From contig NC_081847.1 in NCBI RefSeq assembly GCF_963259705.1, forward strand, positions 75,645,469-75,709,468: 64,000 nt of DNA, read 5' to 3'. The position numbers and the translations under genes are program-made. The notes under the pieces were generated by a model. The model saw only the letters and a list, made by a program, of their open reading frames with translations, had not been told where the DNA came from and did not search any database. Shown here piece by piece: positions 11,501 to 19,773 of this stretch (positions are counted from its first letter, which is position 1; every line of letters starts with the position of its first letter). The stretch comes from Myotis daubentonii. Lineage: Eukaryota; Chordata; Mammalia; Chiroptera; Vespertilionidae.

Positions 11501-14500
11501 CAGTCACTCTGCTGCAATAGTTCTCTGAACTGTCTCTTCTCAAACACCTGCCCAGACTCCTCTCCAGGGTTCCTCCCATAGGCCAGTAAGCGCATGAAAA
11601 GATGCTCAACATTATTAGCGATTAGAAAATCAAAACCACAAAAGATATTATTTCCACCTGCTAGGATGAATGTCATCAAAAACATAATGACGTGTTGGCG
11701 AGAATGCAGAGAAACTAGAATCTTTACATACATTGCTTGTGAAAATGTAAAAAAGTGCAATCGCTTTGATAACAGTTTGGCTACCTGGTATTAGAGGCCA
11801 ACCTAACAGCGAATGAGCCAGGGACTTCATGGAACCTGAGGAGGAAGCTGTAGCTGGCATGCAGGTCAAAGAGAGTGACAGTCATCTGCTCTTTGAAGAG
11901 GTGGTGGTCCAAGGGAAAAGGAGGAAGCTTGGTCCACTGGCTGAAGACACATGCGGTAAGCAGGTCACCCGCCAGTGTCAGAAGGAGGCAAGGAGCCATT
12001 CTCCTGAGGACTGTAACAGTTCATTAAGGATGCACCAGGAGACTACCCGGCGAGCAAAGACCAATGGACGCGGGTTGTCAGGAGGCTGGGCCTACAGAGT
12101 GGCCTAAATTAAGTGAGAGAGAGAAAAATTACCATAAGAACTATGCAGTGAATAGAAAACCATGGCAGCTAGGGACCACTTAGGAAAACAGGCTGAATAT
12201 AAAAGAGGTCTCCTGGGGCCAGATACACTTTAAGTTTCAACTTTATTGCGTTTTTCATAAAGAAAATGACTACTTATATAACGTTGTTTCCATCGGGGAG
12301 AAGATAAGCAAACAGAAGTGCTACAGAGGCAAAGAGGAGATCCTAAAGGGAAATGAAGAGACAGGCCCCAAGCCTCCAATGGTGATTACAGAACCTCCAT
12401 AGAACAGGCCCAGCTCACAGTGCTGCCCTCCTCAAGCCGTGGCCTTAGCTTTATCTCCTTCTCCAGAACTGTTGAATGACTGCATTGTCCCTTTCTGTTC
12501 ATGCCTCTTCCCGGATTCCTAGAGGTAAGGTCAAAGGCACAGCGAAGCCCTGGACGGAATACAGGGATAGGCTGTTTCCAGGCCCAGAGGGTCCCGGGAG
12601 GACACTGACAGGCAGGAATGCCTCACTGAGACCCAGGCAGGTAGTGCTACCCCAGAGGCCACTAAGAACAGCAGGGACCTCAGCAAGTCCATGTGGGCTG
12701 GCAGGTCTGGGAGCGCTGCCAGGGGAGAGGATGCACCTGTGGACAGGTGCATCTGCTGAGAGGAAGGGAAGGTGGTGGGAAGAGAGGGCTAGAGGTTGGC
12801 ATCACCATTCCGAATGGCACGCTTGCGAAGGGTCAAAAAGGGAATGAAGATGATGTCCTCATGCACTGATTTTCCAAACCGACCCCTCCTGCTCATTTGG
12901 CTACTCCCTCCCCTGCTGGTCCTGGTCAGCAGGCCAGCCCTCCACCACGGAGTCGAGCGGAAGAAGGGGCAGAGAAAGGAAGCCATCCTGAGGTGCACTG
13001 AGCTCATCACTCCAGACCTGCATCCTGCCTCCACTTCCCTCTCCGACCAGGCTCCAAAAGAATACCCCACTCCGGCTCAGAATTGGGTTTTCTCTTTCCT
13101 TTCCTCATTAACTCCGCCCTCCACGTTACTACGCCCTCATTCTTCCCTTCTCCTGGGCTGGGGCTTGGCTGAGACTCCTGTGTCTATTAGTGACGGGATG
13201 AGTGAGACACCTTCAGTCAAAGGGAAGATCAAGTCTGTCAGGCAGGGATGCAATAAAATATAATTTAATATGATGTATAGTTTCCATAAAAATAAACCAC
13301 TATCCCAGTAAGAGACTTTACGAGATGAGCTGTCCCGCCCTGAGACATGAACCCTAAGAGGAAAGAAAGAGCACGCAGCACTGAAAGAGCTGATGTAAGT
13401 CCCAGGGAAGAGAAACCTGGCCTGCTATCAAAGAAGAGCCCATGCCGGCCCCCAACTGAGGCAAGTCAGTGAGGCCTCAGCTGTGCCCAACTGCAGAGCC
13501 CAAATAAATGGCTTCATCTCTCCAGACAGCATGACTGCATGACTGACTCAGACTTAAGGATAACTTGGGCACTCTGTCTGTGGCTACAAAAAGAGAAACA
13601 AACGTTCTTTGTCTTATCACTTAAAAAAAAAAAATCAAATGTCTACTTACATCTATCTAATAGTATTCTAGATTCAAAAGCTGACCCCAGTCTACAACTA
13701 CAGGGTTACTTAAAACAAAAAAACTGAGATGCAACCTAAATATTCAGTAACATCCATTAAATAAGAGCATTTAATTCCTTGAGAAGTCTATCAACATAGA
13801 GACGGGCTTATGAAATAATGCTAAGTGAAAAGCAGGATACACCAAATACAATGCTGAAAAACTACATTTATACATAGAAAACACAAATTATTATAGTTGC
13901 TAGGGAAGATTGGGTGACTTTTTATATCCACTTTAAAAATGGGAGGAGGGGGAGGAGGAACTTCTAAAACTTAACATTATCATGATTTTTCTTAAAAGCT
14001 GGGGTAGCATGATTTTTTAAAATGAATAAATCAAATCAGTCCAGCATTGTCTGGCTGCCTCCAATTACAGAAGAATCTATCACAGTGGTTCTCAACCTTG
14101 GCTGCACATTAGAATCACCTGGGAATCTTTTTAAAATCCTGATTTCTGGGCCTCATTCTCCAGAAATTCTGTTTCTTTGTTATTAATGTTGTGGCCTCAC
14201 ACCATAACAAAGAAACAGAATTTCTGGAGGATGAGGCCCAGAAATCAGGATTTTAAAAAGATTCCCAGGTGATTCTAATGTGCAGCCAAGGTTGAGAACC
14301 ACTGGTCTATCGTCATCCAGTCTACATGAACCTTCTAAAGCACAGCTGCCTCCCATTTACGTGTTTTGTTGACTGCTTAACCACCACAAATCAGCCTATT
14401 ATGTAACACTCAGTATGTAGGTCAATTAGGTCTCTGTAGATTTTATCAACTTGAATAGGCATTTGGAAAGTCTAAAACGTTGACCTCACAAAATCCCCGC

Positions 14501-16586
14501 CCCCCCCCAAAGCATTTCTCTGCACATGGATTTGGTTATATCAGATATCTAGTTATATCTTCTTAAGGTAGCGAATAAGAGTGATATCAAGAGAGGCAGC
14601 ATGAAAAAAGAATGTGGACTCTGGACAGTCTTGGGTTACAATCCTGACTCTACCACTTGGTAGCTGTGTGACCTTGGGAAAGTTATTTAACCTCTCTATG
14701 CCCCAGTCTTTTTATCTGTAGAATAACAATTCACAGGGGTTGTTTTGAGGATTAGATGAGTTAGTACTTAGAAAGTGATTGGAACATGCCTAGTATATAT
14801 TAAATGCCCCACAAATATTAATTATTATTACTCATCATGATTTCTTTCACTTTAGCACAGTGTGCTCCATGGACATACTGGGAGCAAATACTTGCACTGC
14901 ATATATCTGGCAAAGGACTCCAATCAAGAATATATAAAGAACTCCTGAATATTAATAATTTTTAAAAACCCAATTAGAAACAATTGATATTGGAATGGTC
15001 GATAAGCATATGAAAGGGGGATTGATATAATTAGTAATTAGTAATCAGAGAAACAAAAAAAATGAGATAGTACTACACAGCCATCAGAATGGCTAAAAGG
15101 AAAGGTGGAGGATGCAGAGCAACTGGAACAGTCATACTTTGCTGCTGAGAATGCACAATAGTGCAACCACTTAGGGAAATACTGTTTAACAATTTCTAAC
15201 TGAGTTAAATGTATGTCTACCTTATGACCCGGCGATTACACTTCTACCCATTTACCCAAGAGAAATGAAAGCCTTTACCTACTTGTATAGAAATGTTCAA
15301 AGGAACTTAAAAACGGTAAATAACTCAAATGTCCATCAGTTGTGATAGTTTACACAATATACCAGGTATATGGATACAGATAAAATAACATGAATAACTC
15401 AAAAACACTGTTTCACAGAGAAACCCAGACACAAAAGGGTATGTTCTGTATAATTCCATTTATATTCTGTTCAAAAACGCAAAGTCAATCTATGGTGAGA
15501 GAGGTCAGAATAGTGGTTACCTCTGGCAGGCAGGGAAGACAGTAGTAATTAATGCCTTGAAAGGGTCATCAGGGAATTTTCTCGGGCTCTTAATAATATT
15601 CTCGATCTTCATCTGGGTGGTGGCCACATATGCAAAAAGTCACTCATCTGTACCTCTTAAAATTTGTGCACTTTACTGTATGAAAAATCATACCTTAATA
15701 AAGTATTGTTAAAGGGGAGCACTATTAACTATCAATGGAAGAAATGAGAGGCAGTTAACATCTCTAGTGCATCCTTCCGGGTGCAGGATGCCACACTACG
15801 TGCTGGAGAGGGCACAGTAGCACACTCCTTCGCTGCGCTCCAGTTGCTTTAAGTAAAATGCAGGAGCCAGGACACACACTCTTCCACGCAAGCCACTCCT
15901 CCGCGAGTTCTCTGCTGGGATTCTAGAGCCTGGATCGTCGTGCTGCGGGGGAGTCTGTAGCCGGCGCTGTGCTCTGGGCTTTCCGACCAGGATCTCACTA
16001 AATCCTCTGACAACCCCGTGCGGTAAAACCAAACACACTTTGGGACGGGACGCTGGGGACCAAAAAGCTCTTTTCCAAGGACGAGGGAAACCCCCCTTAT
16101 CAATACATCCCAGTATTCCTCCATGTAACACTTACTAGTAGGGGCGCTCTGGCCCTCACAGACACTCGGTAAATGTCTGTCAATGGACGAAGGTTTACCC
16201 AATTCCCACATGTCCACACTAAGGAAAGAAAGTGTTTCATCTGCACCAGGGAACAACCCTGCCAAAGAGCTGACGCCACCAGAACCGGCGCATGCGCCCT
16301 GACTCGCTCTGCCCGGCTAAAGCGCCCTCACTGCGTCTCACCCGGCCCCGCGCAAGCGCTCTCCCTTCGCCCCGCCCCGCCCCGCTCGGCCACCGCGCAT
16401 GCGCAGGCTAGTCGGAGTGCAACGTACCTGTGCAAAGCTGGAGGCGGACACTCTTTTCTTCTTACCCGGGCCATATCCCCCGCCGCCGCTGCTGCCGTTG
16501 TGGGAAGGACTGGCTGGCCTCTTCTTGCTGTTCCGGGATATCCCCGGAGCGGCCGTGGTGGCCACAATTGGAATTTGAGCCGCCAT
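2467..16586 (-). CDS. INO80C: INO80C, INO80 complex subunit C (five coding exons)
   Basis: Complete coding region of the small Ies6-type subunit of the INO80 ATP-dependent chromatin remodeller, a nuclear complex acting in nucleosome sliding, H2A.Z dynamics, transcription and DNA repair. Exons in transcript order: 16586-16428, 10105-9995, 8572-8461, 7623-7556, 2598-2467. Joined they give 193 codons plus TGA, against 192 in human; the difference looks like one extra Gly in the run near residue 37. All introns are GT-AG, and phases fit (0, 0, 1, 0). The N-terminus is low-complexity and basic (SKKRPASPS, GKKKR). The C-terminal half (about residues 130-170: KYSDVSGLL, then NYTDPQSKLRFST) is the YL1_C domain shared with VPS72/YL1 that docks on the remodeller. 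The protein ends ATSIVP. The ATG at 16586-16584 lies in a CpG island. No frame damage is seen. Identification is by recall of the human protein, and confidence is high. Confidence 0.97.
2880..3670 (+). mobile_element. L2 LINE 3' fragment
   Basis: Ancient L2-type 3' end: pyrimidine-rich body with CTGCCAGCTCTTCCTCAGCT, then the typical tail GAGGCTCCCTGAGGCAGGAA ... AGCACAGTAGGCCTTCAGGC ending in GATGAATGAATGAA. Lies in INO80C intron 4. Confidence 0.7.
4160..4225. mobile_element. 66-bp palindromic hAT MITE
   Basis: The element is almost one perfect inverted repeat, starting CAGTGATGGCGAACCTATGA and ending in its reverse complement. It is flanked by identical 8-bp copies of ATCTAGAT (4152-4159 and 4226-4233), the hallmark of hAT transposition. 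It shares its ends with the 210-bp element at 17642-17851, of which it looks like a minimal derivative. In INO80C intron 4. Confidence 0.9.
4234..5014. other. Intronic unique sequence with poly-C run
   Basis: INO80C intron 4. A C homopolymer of about 22 nt lies at 4762-4783. No exon or other feature recognised. Confidence 0.5.
5015..5775 (-). mobile_element. Old LINE fragment (L1-type), antisense
   Basis: AT-rich text of the kind seen in antisense mammalian L1M/HAL1 fragments (phrases such as TTGACCTTTATGTTGTCTCC and AGTGAGCATGAATATCCACT). Family not certain. Confidence 0.45.
6104..6322 (+). mobile_element. VES SINE (young)
   Basis: Vesper-bat tRNA-derived SINE. The head CCCTGACCGGTTTGGCTCAG carries a tRNA-like box A, and GGTTCGATTCCGG is box B. 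It continues through the ATGTACCTTGGTTGCGGGCA block and ends in AATAAAATAT plus an A-rich tail. Flanked by near-identical A(T)AAAAAGGGT repeats. Confidence 0.95.
6323..7555. other. INO80C intron 4, mostly unique
   Basis: Holds a C-run near 6483-6494. There is possibly a degraded hAT fossil at about 6970-7145 (GTTTTCAAACTGTG at one end, GTTTGAAAACCACTATC at the other) and AT-rich sequence. No exon apart from the adjoining exon 4. Confidence 0.4.
7556..7623 (-). CDS. INO80C: INO80C coding exon 4
   Basis: 68 nt: two bases complete the Tyr codon, then FSIDAPPSFKPAKKYSDVSG and LL. Acceptor TGCAG|AC, donor CTT|GTGAGT. It begins the YL1_C domain. Confidence 0.97.
7624..8460. other. INO80C intron 3
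   Basis: About 0.84 kb of intron without recognised repeats. Splice ends at 7624 (acceptor side) and 8460 (donor side) are canonical. Confidence 0.6.
8461..8572 (-). CDS. INO80C: INO80C coding exon 3
   Basis: 112 nt: 37 codons from HSGHGGAVAGKKNRTW to LNDPN plus one base of the next Tyr codon. Acceptor CCCAG|CAC, donor AACT|GTGAGC (8460 downward). This is the most conserved central block of the family (KNLKQIL, ALPWQL). Confidence 0.97.
8573..9411. other. INO80C intron 2, unique part
   Basis: AT-rich, with a pyrimidine tract near 8703-8712 and an A-run at about 9149-9163. No gene recognised. Confidence 0.5.
9412..9670 (-). mobile_element. Young bat L1 3' end, antisense
   Basis: The poly(A) end lies on the left as TTTTATTTTATTTTATTGTT. 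It is followed by the reverse complement of the same L1 3' UTR found at 21600-21870: CATTGGTTATGCTTATATGC and a C-rich (G-rich on the sense strand) tract. A 5'-truncated copy of about 250 bp. Confidence 0.8.
9689..9980 (-). mobile_element. SPIN hAT transposon (non-autonomous)
   Basis: Complete 292-bp SPIN ('Space Invader') element. In the minus direction it starts CAGCGGTTCTCAACCTGTGG and ends GGTTAAGAACCACTG. Perfect 8-bp target duplications CCTTAGAT lie at 9681-9688 and 9981-9988. SPIN elements are known in bats, tenrecs, bushbaby, murines, opossum, lizard and frog, and are credited to horizontal transfer. This copy sits in INO80C intron 2 with only 14 nt between it and exon 2. Confidence 0.93.
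9995..10105 (-). CDS. INO80C: INO80C coding exon 2
   Basis: 37 codons, GISMEAMNENKM through KDPNFV. Acceptor TTAAG|GG and donor GTG|GTAAGC (9994-9989). The intron immediately after the donor contains a SPIN transposon starting only 15 nt from the exon. Phase 0 on both sides. Confidence 0.96.
10330..10450 (-). mobile_element. MIR fragment, antisense
   Basis: Reverse-strand MIR-like core: CATTTAACTCAGACAACAAC and TTATTCCCAGTATACAGAAA. Confidence 0.5.
10800..11400 (-). mobile_element. L1M fragment, antisense
   Basis: Antisense of the old L1 3' ORF2/3' UTR region, with the typical phrases GAGTGGAATGGTTGGGTTAT, CTTGTAAGAAACTGCCAAAT and TTCATGTCTCTGAATTTGTA. In INO80C intron 1. Confidence 0.75.
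11590..11795 (+). mobile_element. L1 ORF2 fragment, sense
   Basis: Sense L1 text (GAAAAGATGCTCAACATTAT, AAAATCAAAACCACAAAAGA, TGTTGGCGAGAATGCAGAGA) next to the antisense piece at 10800-11400. The two may be halves of one old inverted L1 insertion separated by later sequence. Confidence 0.65.
11796..14082. other. INO80C intron 1, unique
   Basis: About 2.3 kb without recognised repeats. The longest open frames (155 codons plus at 12796-13263, 123 codons plus, 93 codons minus) have no recognised protein features and overlap one another. They are not called as genes. Confidence 0.45.
14083..14304. mobile_element. 222-bp hAT MITE with long inverted repeats (copy 1)
   Basis: Almost the whole element is a pair of roughly 100-bp arms, beginning CAGTGGTTCTCAACCTTGGC and ending in its reverse complement. 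Ends resemble MER5A, but the body is a distinct palindrome. The same element lies at 19239-19460. Flanks share TCTATC (imperfect 8-bp duplication). Confidence 0.88.
14590..14830 (+). mobile_element. MIR SINE
   Basis: Nearly full MIR in sense: GTAGCTGTGTGACCTTGGGA, TTATTTAACCTCTCTATGCC and GGTTGTTTTGAGGATTAGAT, ending with AATATTAATTATTATTA. Confidence 0.9.
14870..15715 (+). mobile_element. L1M fragment (3' end), sense
   Basis: Old L1 ORF2 end plus 3' UTR. Recognisable text: CCATCAGAATGGCTAAAAGG, ACCCAAGAGAAATGAAAGCC, AACTCAAATGTCCATCAGTT and TTTACTGTATGAAAAATCAT, ending at TTAATAAAGTATTGTT. Many stops. Confidence 0.85.
15716..16279. other. INO80C intron 1 near the promoter
   Basis: Unique sequence rising in GC toward the CpG island. 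Overlapping open frames on the minus strand (111 and 138 codons) have no recognisable features. Confidence 0.45.
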
Positions 16587-16860
16587 TCCTATCCTGAGTC
16601 TTCTCCCCCCCCCCAACCCCCCTTGCTTTCTCTGCAAAGGTCCTGGGACTTCCGGCTCGAGGTTAGTTCCGTCTTAGTACCGGAAAACCCGGCCTGGATT
16701 CGCAGAACATCCGCTGACTTCTCTCTACCGAATCCAAAAGGCGGAATCCAAAAGGCGGAGCTCGGTGCAGCCAATTCCGTGGGGACCGGAAGGTGTCTGC
16801 GGGCGGCGTCCTGCTACTCCCCAAAAGGGCACGTGCTCGCAGATCCCCAGCGATCAAGGA
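16280..16860 (-). promoter_or_regulatory. INO80C: INO80C CpG-island promoter
   Basis: GC- and CpG-rich segment around exon 1. Visible motifs: perfect NRF1-type palindromes GGCGCATGCGCC (16287-16298) and CGCGCATGCGCA (16394-16405) at the start of intron 1; ETS/GABPA-type CTTCCGG (16649-16655) and ACCGGAAG (16785-16792); CCAAT (about 16771-16775, which would be inverted relative to the gene); E-box CACGTG (16830-16835); and ATGGCGGC overlapping the start codon. No TATA box is evident. This is typical of a broad housekeeping promoter. The transcription start is inferred to lie roughly 16.59-16.70 kb. Confidence 0.75.
16428..16586 (-). CDS. INO80C: INO80C coding exon 1
   Basis: 53 codons, starting MAAQIPIVATT and ending SSFAQ. 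ATG is at 16586-16584; the donor CAG|GTACGT follows at 16427. It carries the basic Ser/Pro/Gly-rich N-terminal tail with a four-Gly run and GKKKR. Phase 0 at its 3' end joins to GIS of exon 2. Confidence 0.95.
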
Positions 16861-16956
16861 ATAGAACATCTCGCCATCTTTATTTTTAAAAATAGGTTTT
16901 TAAAAATAACCCTGTTGACTTTTCTGACGTAAAGTCAGAAGATGGATAACTTTTGC

Positions 16957-17145
16957 CCTGGGGGCGTGGCTCAGTGGTTAAGCGTGGACCTATGAACCAG
17001 GCGATCACAGTCAATTCCCCCTCAGGGCACATGCCTGGGTTGCAGGCTCAATCCCCAGTGTGGGGTCTGCAATTATTCTCTCTCATCATTGATGTTTCTA
17101 TCGCTCTCTCCCTCTCCCTAAAAATATACATATATTTTTTTAAAT
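16957..17145 (+). mobile_element. VES-related SINE (older subfamily)
   Basis: tRNA-like head GGGGGCGTGGCTCAGTGGTT, TATGAACCAGGCGATCACAG, the GGGCACATGCCTGGGTTGCA block, (TCTC)n and an A/T-rich tail. Lies just upstream of the INO80C promoter. Confidence 0.85.
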
Positions 17146-17641
17146 AGATGGGTCACTTTTGATGTATGTAGAGGTGAAAGTAGGGTCATTCTGGGTGGAT
17201 TAGACAGCTACTAGCCTTCCCATTGATCACTGCCTTCTCGCAGGGAAGAAGTTTGTGTGTCAGTAGAGCCCAAATGGACTTGAAGGGTAGACTGGTTCTT
17301 AACCTTTTAGAGGTCACAGACCTCTTTGAGCATGTAAGCTAGGCTACCCTCCCTCTCCCACTCCCCACCAAATGTATACAGGCCTAGACAAAATATTACA
17401 TACGATTTCAGGGAGTTCACAGATTTGCTAAAACCTATTTATGAACTTCAGTGGAACATACCCTCCCCCTTGTTATTGATGACTTAAACTGTATGATTTA
17501 TATTTGGTTGTTTAATGTCTTTTGGCTTCTGGTAGAATGTAAGCTCTGAAGTTATGTTTCATTCATTTATCTTTCCCAGCTCACAGTACCTTGAAAGTCA
17601 TCAGTACATTATAATTGTTTCTAATGAAATAGTTACTAAAT
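17146..17641. other. Intergenic, possible hAT fossil
   Basis: Upstream of INO80C. About 17290-17460 (CTGGTTCTTAACCTTTTAGA, then GGGAGTTCACAGATTTGC) looks like a decayed Charlie-type element. The rest is unremarkable. Confidence 0.35.
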
Positions 17642-17851
17642 CAGTGATGGCGAACCTTTTGAGCTCGGCGTGTCAGCATTTTGAAAAACCCTAACTTAAC
17701 TCTGGTGCCGTGTCACATATGGAAATGTTTTGATATTTGCAACCATAGTAAAACAAAGATTTATATTTTTGATATTTATTTTATATATTTAAATGCCATT
17801 TAACAAAGAAAAATCAACCCAAAAAATGAGTTCATAGGTTCGCCATCACTG
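17642..17851. mobile_element. hAT MITE, 210 bp (CAGTGATGGCGAACC ends)
   Basis: Terminal inverted repeats CAGTGATGGCGAACC ... GGTTCGCCATCACTG enclose an AT-rich, non-coding interior. Same end sequence as the 66-bp palindrome at 4160-4225. The 8-bp target duplication is not convincing here. Confidence 0.85.
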
Positions 17852-17859
17852 ATCTAGGC

Positions 17860-18475
17860 GCTGACCCTGGCTTCCTGGGCCCATCCTTATCCCATTCCAG
17901 ACAGCCACCCTTTCACCTCACTCCTCTCCCGCACAACACCTGCCCTAGTGAATCCATCTCCTCCCACCTGGATCCCTACAATAGCTTCCTGATGGAAGTT
18001 TGGATTTCCATCTTTTCCTAATCCTCCCCGGCCCTAGGCCATCCGTCACACTGTCTGCCAAAATGGGTTAAATCACAAATCTAATCATACCACTTACTGA
18101 TATTCACCAGAGCCCTTCGCCTTGGCATATAAGGTCCTTAATAACTGGGCTCTGCCCACTTCTCTTCCTTTATTCCCAACACTTCATTTCCTCTGCTCCA
18201 GCCAGGGACTAACTATTTCTGAGACTACACATTGTTCTCTTAACTCATCATATTTTTGTTTCCATTATTTCCTCTCTTAGGATTGCTTAGCTCCTTTGCG
18301 ACAATTTAGATGCTGCTTCCAATGAAAAGCTTTTTGCCATCTGATGTATCCTCCTTCCCTTCCTTCTTTCCTATTCCCACCCTGCGTATGGCTCTGAGGG
18401 CATTGAGTATACAGGGTGCTCTGTTGAGCACCTTCCTATAATCCCTTAGTAAATGTTTATTGAGTTCAAACACCA
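17860..18475 (+). mobile_element. L2 LINE 3' fragment
   Basis: L2 body and tail: AATCATACCACTTACTGATA, GGCATATAAGGTCCTTAATA, ATAACTGGGCTCTGCCCACT, ending AGTAAATGTTTATTGAGTTC. Confidence 0.8.
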
Positions 18476-18487
18476 GTTCCTTACTTT

Positions 18488-18690
18488 TTTTTTTTAATAT
18501 ATTTTATTGATTTTTTACAGAGAGGAAGGGAGAGGGATAGAGAGTTAGAAACATCGATCAGCTGCCTCTTGCACACCCCCTAACTGGGGATGTGCCCGCA
18601 ACCAAGGTACATGCCCTTGACCGGAATCGAACCTGGGATCCTTGAGTCCTCAGGTGGACACTCTATCCACTGAGCCAAACCGGTTAGGGC
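18488..18690 (-). mobile_element. VES SINE, antisense
   Basis: Full-length copy. The A-rich tail is on the left and the head (CCCTAACCGGTTTGGCTCAG on the minus strand) on the right. Target duplication CAGTTCC(T/C)TACTTT at 18474-18487 and 18692-18705. Confidence 0.95.
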
Positions 18691-18708
18691 CCAGTTCCCT
18701 ACTTTTAA

Positions 18709-18790
18709 CACGCTAAGCGCCCTGTCAGTCACCGGTGACTGACACTATACTTTCTGTCTGGAAGACAAAACAGGCTGGGCGCTTAATGTG
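18709..18790. mobile_element. piggyBac-like MITE, 82 bp
   Basis: Bounded by TTAA on both sides (18705-18708, 18791-18794), with terminal inverted repeats CACGCTAAGCGCC ... GGGCGCTTAATGTG. TTAA target sites and a CAC start match piggyBac elements of Myotis bats. A subterminal palindrome GTCAGTCACCGGTGACTGAC is visible. Non-coding. Confidence 0.75.
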
Positions 18791-18799
18791 TTAAGCCTG

Positions 18800-19011
18800 C
18801 CATGGTCGGCAAACTGCGGCTCAAGAGCCACATGCGGCTCTTTGGCCTCTTCAGTGTGGCTCTTCCTAAGCCTTAGGAGTACCCTAATTAAGTTAATAAC
18901 GATGTACCTACCTATATAGTTTAAGTTTAAAACATTTGGCTCTCAAAAGAAATTTCAATCGTTGTACTGTTGATATTTGGCTCTGTTGACTAATGAGTTT
19001 GCTGACCACTG
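18800..19011. mobile_element. hAT MITE (GGTCGGCAAACT ends)
   Basis: Ends CCATGGTCGGCAAACT and AGTTTGCTGACCACTG form terminal inverted repeats. The interior has GAGCCACATGCGGCTCTTTG and AAACATTTGGCTCTCAAAAG. It abuts the piggyBac-like MITE. Target duplication unclear. Confidence 0.75.
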
Positions 19012-19238
19012 TTAAGGAATCAAATACCATCTGGATTCCCATTGCTAAATTCAGTCCTGGTCCTGTCTGATCCCTTTCTTCCTGAAATCCTTCCCTTGGG
19101 ATCTGGAACACCACCATCCTTTTCTTTTCCTTTTTCCTAACCAGTTGTCCTCTCTGTGATAGTCTTCTTCTTCTACCACAGGGTTTCTTATCATACTACA
19201 GGTTAAAATATAGGTTATGTAGTCACATTCCCCCAGCA

Positions 19239-19460
19239 CAGTGGTTCTCAACCTTGGCTGCACATTAAAATCACCTGGGAATCTTTTTAAAATCCTGATT
19301 TCTGGGCCTCATCCTCCGGAAATTCTGTTTCTTTGTTACTAATGTTGTGGCCTCACCCCATAACAAAGAAACAGAATTTCCAGAGGATGAGGCCCAGAAA
19401 TCAGGATTTTAAAAAGATTCCCAGGTGATTCTAATGTGCAGCCAAGGTTGAGAACCACTG
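19239..19460. mobile_element. 222-bp hAT MITE with long inverted repeats (copy 2)
   Basis: Same length and ends as copy 1 at 14083-14304. By eye about seven base differences separate them. Flanking octamers CCCCAGCA and CCCTAGGA are a worn target duplication. Confidence 0.88.
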
Positions 19461-19773
19461 CCCTAGGAGATCATTGCATCCTCTCCAGAGTATGAGAGCA
19501 GCACTTGTCCTGGGGGGTGTGGAGGGGCTAACCCCTCCTTGTTCTTTAGATATCATCTCTCGGGAACCTTCTCTGGTCTCTGTTCCCACAGGCAGCCCAG
19601 TGAAATGTCCCTAGAAGGAGGTGCTCACAGCAGCCTATTTCTTCCATCCCAGACCTTTCTATGCCATGTGGTAAGTACCTGTGGATAGTAGGCTCATTTG
19701 GGCAGAGACAGTTTCTTTGCCCAAATTTGTCACAGTTTTGGGGGCATTTTAAGCACTCATTGATGATCTGCTG

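Noticed and set aside
12796..13263. 155-codon plus-strand frame, and an overlapping 93-codon minus frame ending RKRAIRNGDANL
   Set aside because: Inside INO80C intron 1, overlapping frames on both strands, no recognised domain. The minus frame has no convincing splice acceptor tying it to exon 1.
16173..16889. 238-codon plus-strand open frame over the INO80C promoter
   Set aside because: It is antisense to INO80C exon 1 and runs through a CpG island where stops are rare. No protein feature is recognisable.
19546..19770. C-terminal 70 residues of the 551-codon frame as part of an L1 protein
   Set aside because: This part lies outside the 12-bp target duplication and is unrelated genomic flank.
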